A stretch of DNA of 64,000 bases. Source: Rhodospirillales bacterium (GTDB taxonomy: Bacteria > Pseudomonadota > Alphaproteobacteria > Rhodospirillales > JAPHRK01). The notes beneath the pieces were generated by a model, which did no database searches, was not told where the DNA came from, and saw only the letters and a program-made list of their open reading frames with translations. Positions 45,403 to 53,373 of the stretch are shown here, piece by piece (position 1 is the first letter of the stretch; each line of letters starts with the position of its first letter). The DNA lies in the NCBI GenBank assembly GCA_026196105.1, contig JAPHRK010000003.1, positions 1-64,000 on the forward strand. The letters run 5' to 3'. A program made the position numbers and the translations under genes.

Positions 45403-47338
45403 TAATTGAAACCATGTCATTTGATGGCCTTTGGGTTTTGGTGAGTTGAATGTTGAGAGGGTTTTTAGCGTCTCTTTTCCTATGAAGACATGTTTTTGAA
45501 GCCCCATTTTTAAAAAGAGCTGAGCAGGTTTTGGTTGGGCTTTTCTTTGAGCAAGATTTGGTTTGAGCAATTAGTTTAGCAAGGCTTCCAAGGTCTCCTT
45601 TTAAACGAGGGCGGCCTGATGGGAGATGGATAATTGCAGCGCTGATTGACAACAAAGGGAATTGTTTTTCTATCCCATCTCGATCTTTAGAAGTGACATA
45701 TCCATTCATTCGGTCATCTGTATCGTAAAGACTTTCTACATCATGACGAAATGCTTCAATCAACTTTAAAACCCGTTCTTCGCATAAAGCGGACGTTCCA
45801 TCCTGCAAACCAATGAAAAAATCATCGCCGCCCACATGACCAAGAAAAGCCTTCTCATCAGCGAATTGTTTGTTCATCAATTGAGAGAAAAGCAAAATGG
45901 CTCGATCCCCTTGTCGAAACCCATAACGATCATTGAAGGGTTTAAAATTATCAAAGTCCAAATAGATCAGATCGACGGCTTTTTCCCGGTTACTGAGTGT
46001 TTCCAGTAAAAAATCATTGATGCAGGTATTTCCAGGAAGCTTTGTTAAGGGGTTTTGATCTCTAGCCGTCGCCAGATTTTTCTCGTTTAAAGCTTCAAGC
46101 AGTGAGGCTGCACTGAGCATGCCTTGGTACTGACGGTTCTTAACAATCACGATACCCTCTGGAGCATTCTCCATAGAGAAAGTGGTCAGCAAACTGTTGA
46201 GGTCAGCTGTTTCTTCGGCAATGGGGCAGGCACTTATAAAGTCACGGAGTTCTTTGCTATATCCACGGTTGGACATAAGGTCCCGCCCAAAAGGGGAATA
46301 GATGAATTCTTTTAAATCTTTCTCGCGAACAATGCCGAGAGGTTCATTCTCTTCATCAACAACTGGAAAATATGATTGGGCATTATGTTGTCTAAAAGCC
46401 TCAAATACATCATGCATGTTGGTTGAAATTGGTAAGGTAGGAATTGGACCAAGGCGCTCACATATCAAACGCTTGTCCGGGTCTTTGCGTCGACGTTCTT
46501 TGAGGTTTGATTTCAAGGCGTGTTTATACAATGCCTTAAGTTTACTGATCTCCTGACTTGGTTTTGCAATGAAATATCCCTGTAAATAATCACAACCAGC
46601 TTCGCGACATGCAAGAAGCTCCTTCTCTGTTTCGATGCCCTCAGCAACCACTTGAATTCCCAAAATATGGGCCATTTCAGTCGTCGTTGCGACCATCAGT
46701 TTTTTCTTTGGGTCAGCATCAATGCCTGAGATAAAAAAACGATCTATTTTGAGGAATTCAGGTTTGTATTGGTAAAGCAACTGTAAGCCTGAATAGCCTG
46801 CACCAAAGTCATCAATAGCTAACTTGTAGGCTTCCCGTTGGTAGGCAGCTAAAAGGTTGCTGGCTTCTTGTGCCATAGCATTTTCGTGGCGCTCAGATAT
46901 CTCTAGGCACAATGCTGAAGTGGGTAAGCCATGGCGTTGTAAAATACCGGGTGTTGCCCCTGGCTGATAATCGGCGCTATCTAAAATACGATTATCTAAG
47001 TTGAAGAAAAGTTTGAGTTCTCCCGGTTTCTTGCCAAGAGCCTTTGTAGCCTCAACAAATTTTGAGATGGCTTTTTCTTTAAGTTCTAAATCAACCCGGT
47101 GCAGAATATTACGTTGATAAGCGAAATCAAACATAGCTTGTATACTCGGCAATCCTACCTCAACGTGGCCTCTCAATAGAGCTTCAAAGCCGTAACTGGC
47201 ACCGCTATGGATGTTTACAATAGGCTGGAAGGCAAAATCTATATGAGTGATTAAGCGGTCAACAAAGACCTGATCTCCAGGCTTCAGACTATTTGTTTTT
47301 CCCAATCTTCTTTGGGTTGAATTTTCTTGTCGTAACAT
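45383..47338 (-). CDS. EAL-CBS-CBS-GGDEF c-di-GMP signalling protein
   Basis: 651 aa from ATG 47338, which has AAGGA upstream; the longer frame adds 29 unlikely residues. The EAL domain (about 15-260) keeps YGFEALLRGH, DDFGAGYSG and EGIETE, so phosphodiesterase activity is likely. A CBS pair (about 290-420) with VVDEENEPLGIVRE follows. The C-terminal GGDEF domain has DFDNFKPFND and the variant GGDDF, so cyclase activity is uncertain. CBS domains suggest control by nucleotides. Soluble. It ends 20 bases inside the convergent unknown gene. Confidence 0.87.
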   Translation of the reverse strand: MLRQENSTQRRLGKTNSLKPGDQVFVDRLITHIDFAFQPIVNIHSGASYGFEALLRGHVEVGLPSIQAMFDFAYQRNILHRVDLELKEKAISKFVEATKALGKKPGELKLFFNLDNRILDSADYQPGATPGILQRHGLPTSALCLEISERHENAMAQEASNLLAAYQREAYKLAIDDFGAGYSGLQLLYQYKPEFLKIDRFFISGIDADPKKKLMVATTTEMAHILGIQVVAEGIETEKELLACREAGCDYLQGYFIAKPSQEISKLKALYKHALKSNLKERRRKDPDKRLICERLGPIPTLPISTNMHDVFEAFRQHNAQSYFPVVDEENEPLGIVREKDLKEFIYSPFGRDLMSNRGYSKELRDFISACPIAEETADLNSLLTTFSMENAPEGIVIVKNRQYQGMLSAASLLEALNEKNLATARDQNPLTKLPGNTCINDFLLETLSNREKAVDLIYLDFDNFKPFNDRYGFRQGDRAILLFSQLMNKQFADEKAFLGHVGGDDFFIGLQDGTSALCEERVLKLIEAFRHDVESLYDTDDRMNGYVTSKDRDGIEKQFPLLSISAAIIHLPSGRPRLKGDLGSLAKLIAQTKSCSKKSPTKTCSALFKNGASKTCLHRKRDAKNPLNIQLTKTQRPSNDMVSIINNHLC

Positions 47339-47440
47339 TTTATTTCCTTGTTTAAAAACTGCATACAAAAGTAGTCCATGGGTGATGCCTTCATCTATCA
47401 ATGTGGAGTGACGGTTTGGCGACAATTATGTTGCAGTCGC

Positions 47441-47483
47441 GAGAGAAAAGAGCTCCTGCTAGGGTGCTGCCCCTACTTCTCTC
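47441..47483. promoter_or_regulatory. Two-part stem-loop upstream of the asd leader
   Basis: GAGAGAAAAG pairs with CTTCTCTC (with bulges) outside a TAGGG/CCCTA inner stem with a six-base loop. It lies about 50 bases before the small leader ORF and could be the 5' part of the asd leader RNA, a protein site or part of the promoter region. No T-run follows. Confidence 0.4.
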
Positions 47484-47532
47484 TTGCCAGGATAGCCCAA
47501 CCTGCGCTATGTCCCTTCTAACGGAGGACTAA

Positions 47533-47664
47533 ATGTTTTTTGGTTTGAGCAACATGATTGATCTGCATAACGACGGAGCCCATAGGGTTTTGCCGCTGGT
47601 CATGCTCGCCTCTGTTACAACAGCCCGTAAAGCCAAAACAAACAAACCGACTACTATGCGGTAG
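47533..47664 (+). CDS. Candidate aspartate-family leader peptide upstream of asd
   Basis: 43 codons from an ATG with a near-perfect GGAGG five bases upstream. The last 16 residues, VTTARKAKTNKPTTMR, contain five Thr, three Lys and one Met. These are end products of the pathway that Asd feeds. The stop is followed within 25 bases by a strong hairpin. That is the layout of a ribosome-mediated attenuator responding to charged tRNA-Thr and perhaps tRNA-Lys. Confidence 0.65.
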   Translation: MFFGLSNMIDLHNDGAHRVLPLVMLASVTTARKAKTNKPTTMR

Positions 47665-47686
47665 CGCGGGTCTGATCGTTATTTAT

Positions 47687-47726
47687 AAACGAAAGGCCCG
47701 TGGTACAGACCGCGGGCTTTTCGTTT
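47687..47726 (+). terminator. Attenuator hairpin ahead of asd
   Basis: Positions 47687-47700 pair with 47713-47726 over 14 bp with one G-U; the T-run lies inside the 3' arm. The alternative fold pairs GCGCGGGTCTG (47664-47674, at the leader stop) with CAGACCGCG (47706-47714) through a bulge, which would disrupt this stem. Competing folds fit transcription attenuation; the lack of a trailing T-run makes termination efficiency uncertain. Confidence 0.6.
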
Positions 47727-47803
47727 GTAGATCACATTCAAATGAAAGCCTCCGGGTTAGCGAGTACTGAAAGGCTGGAACTTGAGAAGTGGAGAAAAAA
47801 GAA

Positions 47804-48829
47804 ATGGGTTTTAAAGTAGCCGTTATTGGTGCCACGGGTAACGTGGGCCGCGAAATGCTCAACACCATGTATGAGCGTAACTTTAATGCGGATGAGGTCG
47901 TTGCTTTGGCCTCTAGCCGTTCAGTTGGCCGGGAAATATCTTATGGGGATGACAAAATCCTCAAAGTACAGGATTTGGCCGAGTATGATTTTGCGGGTAC
48001 CGATATCGTACTTTCCTCACCTGGAGCCTCTGTCTCTAAGGTGTATTCACCAAAAGCCGCTGCCGCTGGTGCCGTTGTTGTCGACAACACGTCTTATTTC
48101 CGTATGGACCCAGACGTGCCTTTGGTCGTGCCTGAAGTGAACCCTGAGGCCATTGCGGGCTATACCAAATCTGGGATCATCGCCAACCCAAATTGCTCAA
48201 CCATCCAAATGGTTGTTGCTTTGAAACCCCTACATGAAAAATATAAAATCAAGCGTGTTGTTGTTTCGACCTACCAGTCTGTTTCTGGTGGCGGCAAAGA
48301 TGCAATGGATGAGCTCTTTAATCAAACCAAAGGGATTTATGCTAATAAAACCCTGTCGGAAACGCAAAACAAGTTCACCAAACAAATTGCTTTCAACGTA
48401 ATTCCACACATCGATGTATTCATGGATGATGGAGCGACTAAGGAAGAGTGGAAAATGACGGCTGAGACCAAGAAGATTCTTGATCCCAATATCGCTGTTC
48501 ATGCCAACTGTTGTCGGGTGCCTGTTTTCGTTGGTCACGGTGAATACATTAATATTGAAACCGAAAACCCAATTGATGAAGAAGATGCTCGTAACTTGTT
48601 GCGCGAAACCGATGGGATTTCAGTTGTCGATATGCGTGCAGATGAGGGCTATGTCTCTCCTCAGGAATGTGCGGGTGAAGATGCCGTATTCATCAGCCGT
48701 TTACGTAAAGACTATTCTGTACCAAACGGCCTAAGCTTCTGGTGTGTCTCAGACAACCTACGCAAAGGTGCCGCTTTGAATACGGTGCAAATTGCTGAAG
48801 TTCTCGCAAGCGATTACTTGAATAAGTAA
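47804..48829 (+). CDS. asd: Aspartate-semialdehyde dehydrogenase
   Basis: 341 aa from ATG 47804; GTG five codons earlier is possible. NADP-binding GATGNVG near residue 9 and the catalytic Cys in IIANPNCSTIQ (about residue 130). It reduces aspartyl phosphate to the semialdehyde, the branch point to lysine/diaminopimelate, threonine and methionine. The preceding leader ORF and hairpin suggest control by Thr/Lys supply. It is a single gene ended by a strong terminator; leuB, often next to asd in this class, is absent. Confidence 0.96.
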   Translation: MGFKVAVIGATGNVGREMLNTMYERNFNADEVVALASSRSVGREISYGDDKILKVQDLAEYDFAGTDIVLSSPGASVSKVYSPKAAAAGAVVVDNTSYFRMDPDVPLVVPEVNPEAIAGYTKSGIIANPNCSTIQMVVALKPLHEKYKIKRVVVSTYQSVSGGGKDAMDELFNQTKGIYANKTLSETQNKFTKQIAFNVIPHIDVFMDDGATKEEWKMTAETKKILDPNIAVHANCCRVPVFVGHGEYINIETENPIDEEDARNLLRETDGISVVDMRADEGYVSPQECAGEDAVFISRLRKDYSVPNGLSFWCVSDNLRKGAALNTVQIAEVLASDYLNK

Positions 48830-48852
48830 GCCTAGCTCAACAAAAAATATTG

Positions 48853-48888
48853 AAAGACCGTTAGTTAAATCTGGCGGTCTTTTTTTTG
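48853..48888 (+). terminator. Intrinsic terminator after asd
   Basis: AAAGACCG and CGGTCTTT pair perfectly around a 14-base loop and run into a T8 tract. Confidence 0.9.
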
Positions 48889-48905
48889 TGGGGATCCCAA
48901 ACGAG

Positions 48906-48969
48906 AACAGGACCAGTCGGGGGAACCGGTCCTGTTATACTTACAGGGAGTATCGTGCAGGGAGGCACG
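48906..48969. other. Two further hairpins in the 354-base gap after asd
   Basis: AACAGGACC (48906-48914) pairs perfectly with GGTCCTGTT (48928-48936), then CGTGC (48954-48958) with GCACG (48965-48969). They lie beyond the asd terminator, and no ORF covers them. They could be an independent small RNA, a 3'-UTR product or an intergenic repeat. The rest of the gap to 49184 shows nothing I recognise. Confidence 0.35.
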
Positions 48970-49184
48970 GAAAGTAAGTAAGTGGTAAATAAGTACCGTA
49001 ATACCGATTTATTGTCAATAAGGAAAAACCACTAAGTTGAAAATAGTTTTACATCCTGTAAGTAGGTGGCTTTTTTCTTTAGATTCTGGGGGTGTTCTGG
49101 GTCATAAAACAGGTTATATAATTCTTGCCTGTATGAATACTTACCCTTTGTGTAGGAGGGCGGTAATGCTTTTTGGGAGTTAGC

Positions 49185-50156
49185 ATGGAAAAGATTTTTG
49201 ATATGTGGGATGGGCTGGTTGATCGGATTAAATCTGGCAGCCTTTCGAGCCGGGGGATCTACACTGTATTGGCCTTGGTTGTTGCTACTGTCCTTCTTTA
49301 TTACCCCATTGGCATGGTGGTCGTTCATTCAATTGACGACGATATATCCCTAGCCGTTGATGATACAGCTCCAGGCAGTAGCCGTACTATCGCAATGGCT
49401 GCCACCCTCATTGAGCGCCAAACAGATACGCACCGTTGGACGGCAAATGATCCCTGGTTCTTGCCAGGTGCGGCGCTAGATAACATGCCTAATTATCAGC
49501 AAGGGGTTATTTCAGCCCTTTCCCGCTTTGCGATTGAGATGAGTGATCAAATCGGTCGTACCCGGGGGTCGTCCCAAGTGGACTCTGATCTAGATAAAGC
49601 GGCTGGCCTTCTTAAATATTCTGGCACAGTTTGGGTCTTTGATTTCTCGACCTCAATTGCTCCGACAGCAACTTCTGAAGCTCAATATAGGGCGGCGCGC
49701 AAATCCTTACTTAAGTATAATACGAGATTAGCTGAAGGAAACGCTGTCTTTGAAAGCCGGGCAGATAATCTGCAGGCGACAATTGAGCGAATTACAGCTG
49801 ATCTAGGCTCGGCTTCTGCCGTGGTTGAGCAGCATATTTCCGACTCTGCTGGTGGATTCTATGACTTCAGAGCAGACGATATTTTTTATCGGACCAAGGG
49901 GAGGCTCTATGCATACTATCTTCTCCTGAGAGAAATGGAGTCGGATTTTAGCAAAACCATTGGTGAAAAATCTTTATCAGCCTCATGGAAATTACTTTTA
50001 GGCTCTTTAAAAGCTGTTGCTGAGCTTCAGCCTTGGGTGGTCGCAAATGGCTCTTTGGACGGGCAAATTGTTCCCAACCATTTGGCAATACAAGGCTTTT
50101 ACCTTTTAAGGGCTCGTACCCAGTTAAAAGAGATTAGCAATATCCTACTAAAATAA
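49185..50156 (+). CDS. DUF2333 family membrane-anchored protein
   Basis: 323 aa from ATG 49185 with GGGAG five bases upstream. One membrane helix at about 31-48 (GIYTVLALVVATVLLYYPIGMVV) after a short cytoplasmic start, then a periplasmic helical domain. MATLIERQTD-like (MAATLIERQTDTHRW) and ANDPWFLPGAALDNMPNYQ motifs are typical of DUF2333. The function is unknown. Confidence 0.8.
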   Translation: MEKIFDMWDGLVDRIKSGSLSSRGIYTVLALVVATVLLYYPIGMVVVHSIDDDISLAVDDTAPGSSRTIAMAATLIERQTDTHRWTANDPWFLPGAALDNMPNYQQGVISALSRFAIEMSDQIGRTRGSSQVDSDLDKAAGLLKYSGTVWVFDFSTSIAPTATSEAQYRAARKSLLKYNTRLAEGNAVFESRADNLQATIERITADLGSASAVVEQHISDSAGGFYDFRADDIFYRTKGRLYAYYLLLREMESDFSKTIGEKSLSASWKLLLGSLKAVAELQPWVVANGSLDGQIVPNHLAIQGFYLLRARTQLKEISNILLK

Positions 50157-50264
50157 TTGGTTATTCACTCCCTCTGGGCTTGATTTGGAGGCTAAATTGC
50201 TCCATTTAAAGAATAACTAAATCCTACTGAACCCCTACGGGGCGTTAATTTATACGAGGTGACT

Positions 50265-50813
50265 ATGTTCATTCAAACTGAAGCAACGCCAAATCCGGCA
50301 ACTTTAAAATTCCTCCCAGGCCAAGACGTAATGGGTGCTGGTGGTGCTGCGAACTTTATTTCTTCTGATTCTGCCAAGCGCTCTCCCTTAGCAACAGGCC
50401 TCTTCACTATTGAGGGAATTGACGGCGTATTCCTTGGAGCGGACTTTATTACCGTAACAAGCAGTGGTGCCAAAGATTGGGACGTTTTAAAGCCCCAAAT
50501 CCTTGGAGCGATCATGGATCACTTCTCATCTGACCAACCTGTAATCACCGAAGAAGCCGTTACTGCTGATTCTGGTGAAGATGACAGTGTGGTTACCCAA
50601 ATTAAAGAATTACTTGATACCCGGGTGCGTCCTGCCGTTGCTCAAGACGGTGGTGACATTATCTTCCACGGTTTTGAAGATGGCATCGTTTATCTTGAAA
50701 TGCATGGCGCTTGTGCAGGTTGCCCAAGCTCTTCAGCGACCCTCAAACACGGCATAGAAAATATGCTAAAATATTATGTGCCGGAAGTCGTAGAAGTTCG
50801 CCCACATCAATAA
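50265..50813 (+). CDS. NfuA-like iron-sulfur scaffold/carrier (Nfu N + NifU C domains)
   Basis: 182 aa from ATG 50265 with GAGGT upstream. The N-terminal Nfu_N domain starts MFIQTEATPNPATLKFLPG. The C-terminal NifU-like domain carries the cluster-binding C-x2-C in GACAGCPSSS near residue 150 and VRPAVAQDGGDI. It accepts and delivers [4Fe-4S] clusters. The mitochondrial-type Nfu architecture is normal for Alphaproteobacteria. A terminator follows. Confidence 0.92.
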   Translation: MFIQTEATPNPATLKFLPGQDVMGAGGAANFISSDSAKRSPLATGLFTIEGIDGVFLGADFITVTSSGAKDWDVLKPQILGAIMDHFSSDQPVITEEAVTADSGEDDSVVTQIKELLDTRVRPAVAQDGGDIIFHGFEDGIVYLEMHGACAGCPSSSATLKHGIENMLKYYVPEVVEVRPHQ

Positions 50814-50836
50814 AGTTTTACCTTTCAAAGAGTAAG

Positions 50837-50860
50837 AGGGCGTCCTTTAGGGCGCCCTTT
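50837..50860 (+). terminator. Intrinsic terminator after the nfu gene
   Basis: AGGGCG and CGCCCT form the base of a 9-bp stem continued by T-C-C with G-G-G around a TTTA loop, followed by TT-AA-CTTT. Confidence 0.7.
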
Positions 50861-51088
50861 AACTTTGGGCGATTTTATCCCCTAGCTGTGGAAAAATTTG
50901 GCTGGCTCTTGACGTAATAGTTATGTTAAGAGGTGCCCCATATGGAGAGCTTTTAGGCTTCCACACAGTGTATATGTCCTGACGAATGATATTTTTGTTT
51001 AAAGTTTCAGGGCAACATCAGCGACTGAAGTTCGCTTAGATGAAGACGTATATAGACGCATATTGGGTTAACAACGAACGACGGTCCT

Positions 51089-52117
51089 ATGACAACGCTT
51101 CGGCGCATGTTTGGTTTTGAGCGATTTATGCTCGTCCTCGCTATTGGGAGTATAGCCGCCTTTTCATGGTTGGTTTATACCAACCCTCTTCCTGGTGGCA
51201 CGGCTTCGCCTCGGGCACCTATTATGTTGCCCCCTCCGATTGAGATTGTTGATTACCTGCCTTCAGTGCCGATGATCAAAGAAGTTGCATCTGTGCAGAC
51301 CCGCTTTACCGTTGATCATTTAGACGACACCTTTGAAAAGCTGGAATACGACCTGAATACGGTAAAAAGTAAATCTTCCGAGGTGCCTCGTTTCTATTTG
51401 GCTTCCTTGCCTGAAGATATGTCTACCATTCGTGAAGTCAGTAAGCGTAAAGCCCTTTTCTTTAAGACCGTTCTTCCTCTTGTGCTTAAGAGTAATGAAG
51501 ACATTAGAGCGGACCGGCGCAAGCTATGGAAGCTGCACTATCAAACCAAAATGAAGATGAAGCTGGATGCCTTGGACCAGTTATGGCTTTTGGGTATGTC
51601 AAAACGTTATGGAGTTAAACAATCCGGCGGCAATGCAGCAAAAACAATTGCGATGTTGCTTGAGCGGGTTGATACATTGCCTGTTTCCCTTGCCTTGGCC
51701 CAGGCTGCAGAGGAAAGCGGATGGGGGACATCTCGTTTTGCTAAAGAAGGTAACGCCTTGTTTGGTCAATGGACATACAAAGCCAACAAAGGGATTACGC
51801 CTAAAAACCGCGACGAAGGGGCTACCCACTCCGTCAAAGCCTTCCCGAGCTTAGGGGATGCTGTCGGAGCTTACATGCGTAACCTCAATACTCATCGTGC
51901 CTACCGTAAACTTCGTAAAATGCGTGCTGTTGCTCGACGTCAAGGTGAGCCAATTAGCGGTTATGCCCTTGCAGCGGGTCTGAACAAATATTCAGCAAGG
52001 GGCGCAGAGTATGTCGCCTCCCTTAGGTCAATCATTGTTGCCAATGAATTGTCTATACTAGATGGTGCTATTCTTTCCGATAAAGGAAAGCTTCCGAGTT
52101 ACGGATCAGTTATCTAA
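51089..52117 (+). CDS. Bax-like glucosaminidase domain protein
   Basis: 342 aa with an N-terminal signal anchor (about residues 14-30). The C-terminal glucosaminidase domain has LALAQAAEESGWGTSRF, the catalytic-glutamate segment of GH73/Bax proteins, then GNALFGQW. It should cut peptidoglycan glycan strands in the periplasm. The N-terminal 130 residues are a linker with a Pro-rich part. It ends one base before the convergent deacetylase stop, so the two share a terminator region. Confidence 0.88.
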   Translation: MTTLRRMFGFERFMLVLAIGSIAAFSWLVYTNPLPGGTASPRAPIMLPPPIEIVDYLPSVPMIKEVASVQTRFTVDHLDDTFEKLEYDLNTVKSKSSEVPRFYLASLPEDMSTIREVSKRKALFFKTVLPLVLKSNEDIRADRRKLWKLHYQTKMKMKLDALDQLWLLGMSKRYGVKQSGGNAAKTIAMLLERVDTLPVSLALAQAAEESGWGTSRFAKEGNALFGQWTYKANKGITPKNRDEGATHSVKAFPSLGDAVGAYMRNLNTHRAYRKLRKMRAVARRQGEPISGYALAAGLNKYSARGAEYVASLRSIIVANELSILDGAILSDKGKLPSYGSVI

Positions 52118-53167
52118 CTATTTTTCTGTAAAGAACTGTCGGCTAAACCAACGCCAGCGACCGTCTCCTGCGGGGGAAGTACAATTGATGCGGCTTCTTC
52201 CTTTAGGGAAAGGTTGTGTGAGGCGAATTTCAATCCGTGTATCGCCAAGCTTTTCCAATTTCACTTGCCCCTCATGGGAAGCATAACAAGCTAGTTGATT
52301 TATGCCTTTAACATTCTCAGTGATGGTAAAACCAAAGAGCGGTGGGTTGTTGCCTGTGATGTACCAATCAGGGGGGAGTATCTCATCAACGGGAATGGGG
52401 AGGACATTCGCAGCCATCCGAAAACGGCTCATATCGCCATACTTTTCATTTAAGGCAAAGCGGGGGAGGTAAAAGGAATTACCGTTTTTTCGCAAAGCGC
52501 CTGAATGCTGTCCAAAGGCGGCTTTATAGCCAGCTTGTTCAACAAGCTCTGCAATTTTCAGACTCGATTCTCCATAAGGATAAGCGAAAATTTCTGGGAC
52601 AAAACCGAGCTCTTTTTGATAACGGTCTGCAGATTTTGCGAGTTCGTCCTGTATGCGTTTCTTGCTTGCCTGTACCATATGAGCATGACTAGCTGTATGC
52701 CCGCCAATCGTGGCTCCTGATTTTACCAATTCCCTAATCTGATCCCAGGACATATAACGACTGGAGCGTCTGTCTACGGCATCTGTGGCAACAAATAAGG
52801 TGAAGGGAAGGTTGGCTGCTTTGAGGCGAGGCCAAGCTTCTTTGTACACAGATAAGTAGGCATCATCTATGGTGAGGCCAATAGTTCTGTCAGGAAGTTC
52901 GCGCCCTTCCTGGATAGCGCTAATGATCTGAGGGAGAGGAAGAACTGTATATTTCCCACTCGTGAGTTCTTCAATATGCGCTTCGAATTGCTCAAGCCGG
53001 ATATTTGTTGTTGGCAAATCTGATTCACCAAAACGATGATACATGAAGACAACTGCCGATTGCCCAGCAATAGCTGGGGCAATAGATGTGCTATAAATTA
53101 GGAGTCCAATAAGGGTGACTAGAATTTTCCAGCCAAATCTTTTATTGGAAAACTGCTTGTTTACCAT
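52118..53167 (-). CDS. Secreted polysaccharide deacetylase (NodB homology domain)
   Basis: 349 aa from ATG 53167, which places a signal peptide at residues 1-34. An ATG at 53233 has a better Shine-Dalgarno (AAAAAAGG) but gives a long polar N-terminus. NodB motifs: TIDDAY (catalytic Asp and metal Asp), GGHTASHAH (the metal His pair H-x3-H type), FAYPYGESS. It removes N-acetyl groups from a cell-envelope or exopolysaccharide. The C-terminal extension of about 130 residues is unrecognised. Convergent with the Bax-like gene; both may remodel the cell surface. Confidence 0.85.
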   Translation of the reverse strand: MVNKQFSNKRFGWKILVTLIGLLIYSTSIAPAIAGQSAVVFMYHRFGESDLPTTNIRLEQFEAHIEELTSGKYTVLPLPQIISAIQEGRELPDRTIGLTIDDAYLSVYKEAWPRLKAANLPFTLFVATDAVDRRSSRYMSWDQIRELVKSGATIGGHTASHAHMVQASKKRIQDELAKSADRYQKELGFVPEIFAYPYGESSLKIAELVEQAGYKAAFGQHSGALRKNGNSFYLPRFALNEKYGDMSRFRMAANVLPIPVDEILPPDWYITGNNPPLFGFTITENVKGINQLACYASHEGQVKLEKLGDTRIEIRLTQPFPKGRSRINCTSPAGDGRWRWFSRQFFTEK

Positions 53168-53373
53168 ATACCTACAGCCTTTGTTGCCTCCAAATATTCC
53201 CAGAAACATATTAGGCAGAGAAATGGGGGTCATGACAACCTTTTTTAACTGCCGCAAGATCAACGGATTGAACGAATAGTTATGATCAATCCATTAATCT
53301 TAATGACATGGCAAGAATAATTCACTAGTGTCTTCCCTTAATAGTTCAAAAATAATTACTATAAAGATAACGC

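Noticed and set aside
47430-47530. Possible tRNA-like fold in the EAL/asd gap
   Set aside because: No TTCRA T-loop, no CCA-stem geometry and the hairpin is a simple nested stem.
47558-47770. 70-aa ORF in the asd leader region
   Set aside because: Has no ribosome site and runs through the hairpin; the other frame at 47,533 has a near-perfect GGAGG and meaningful codon content.
48890-49020. Possible signal-recognition-particle or 6S RNA
   Set aside because: The conserved SRP tetraloop and GGAAGCAGC core are absent, and the overall fold does not resemble 6S.
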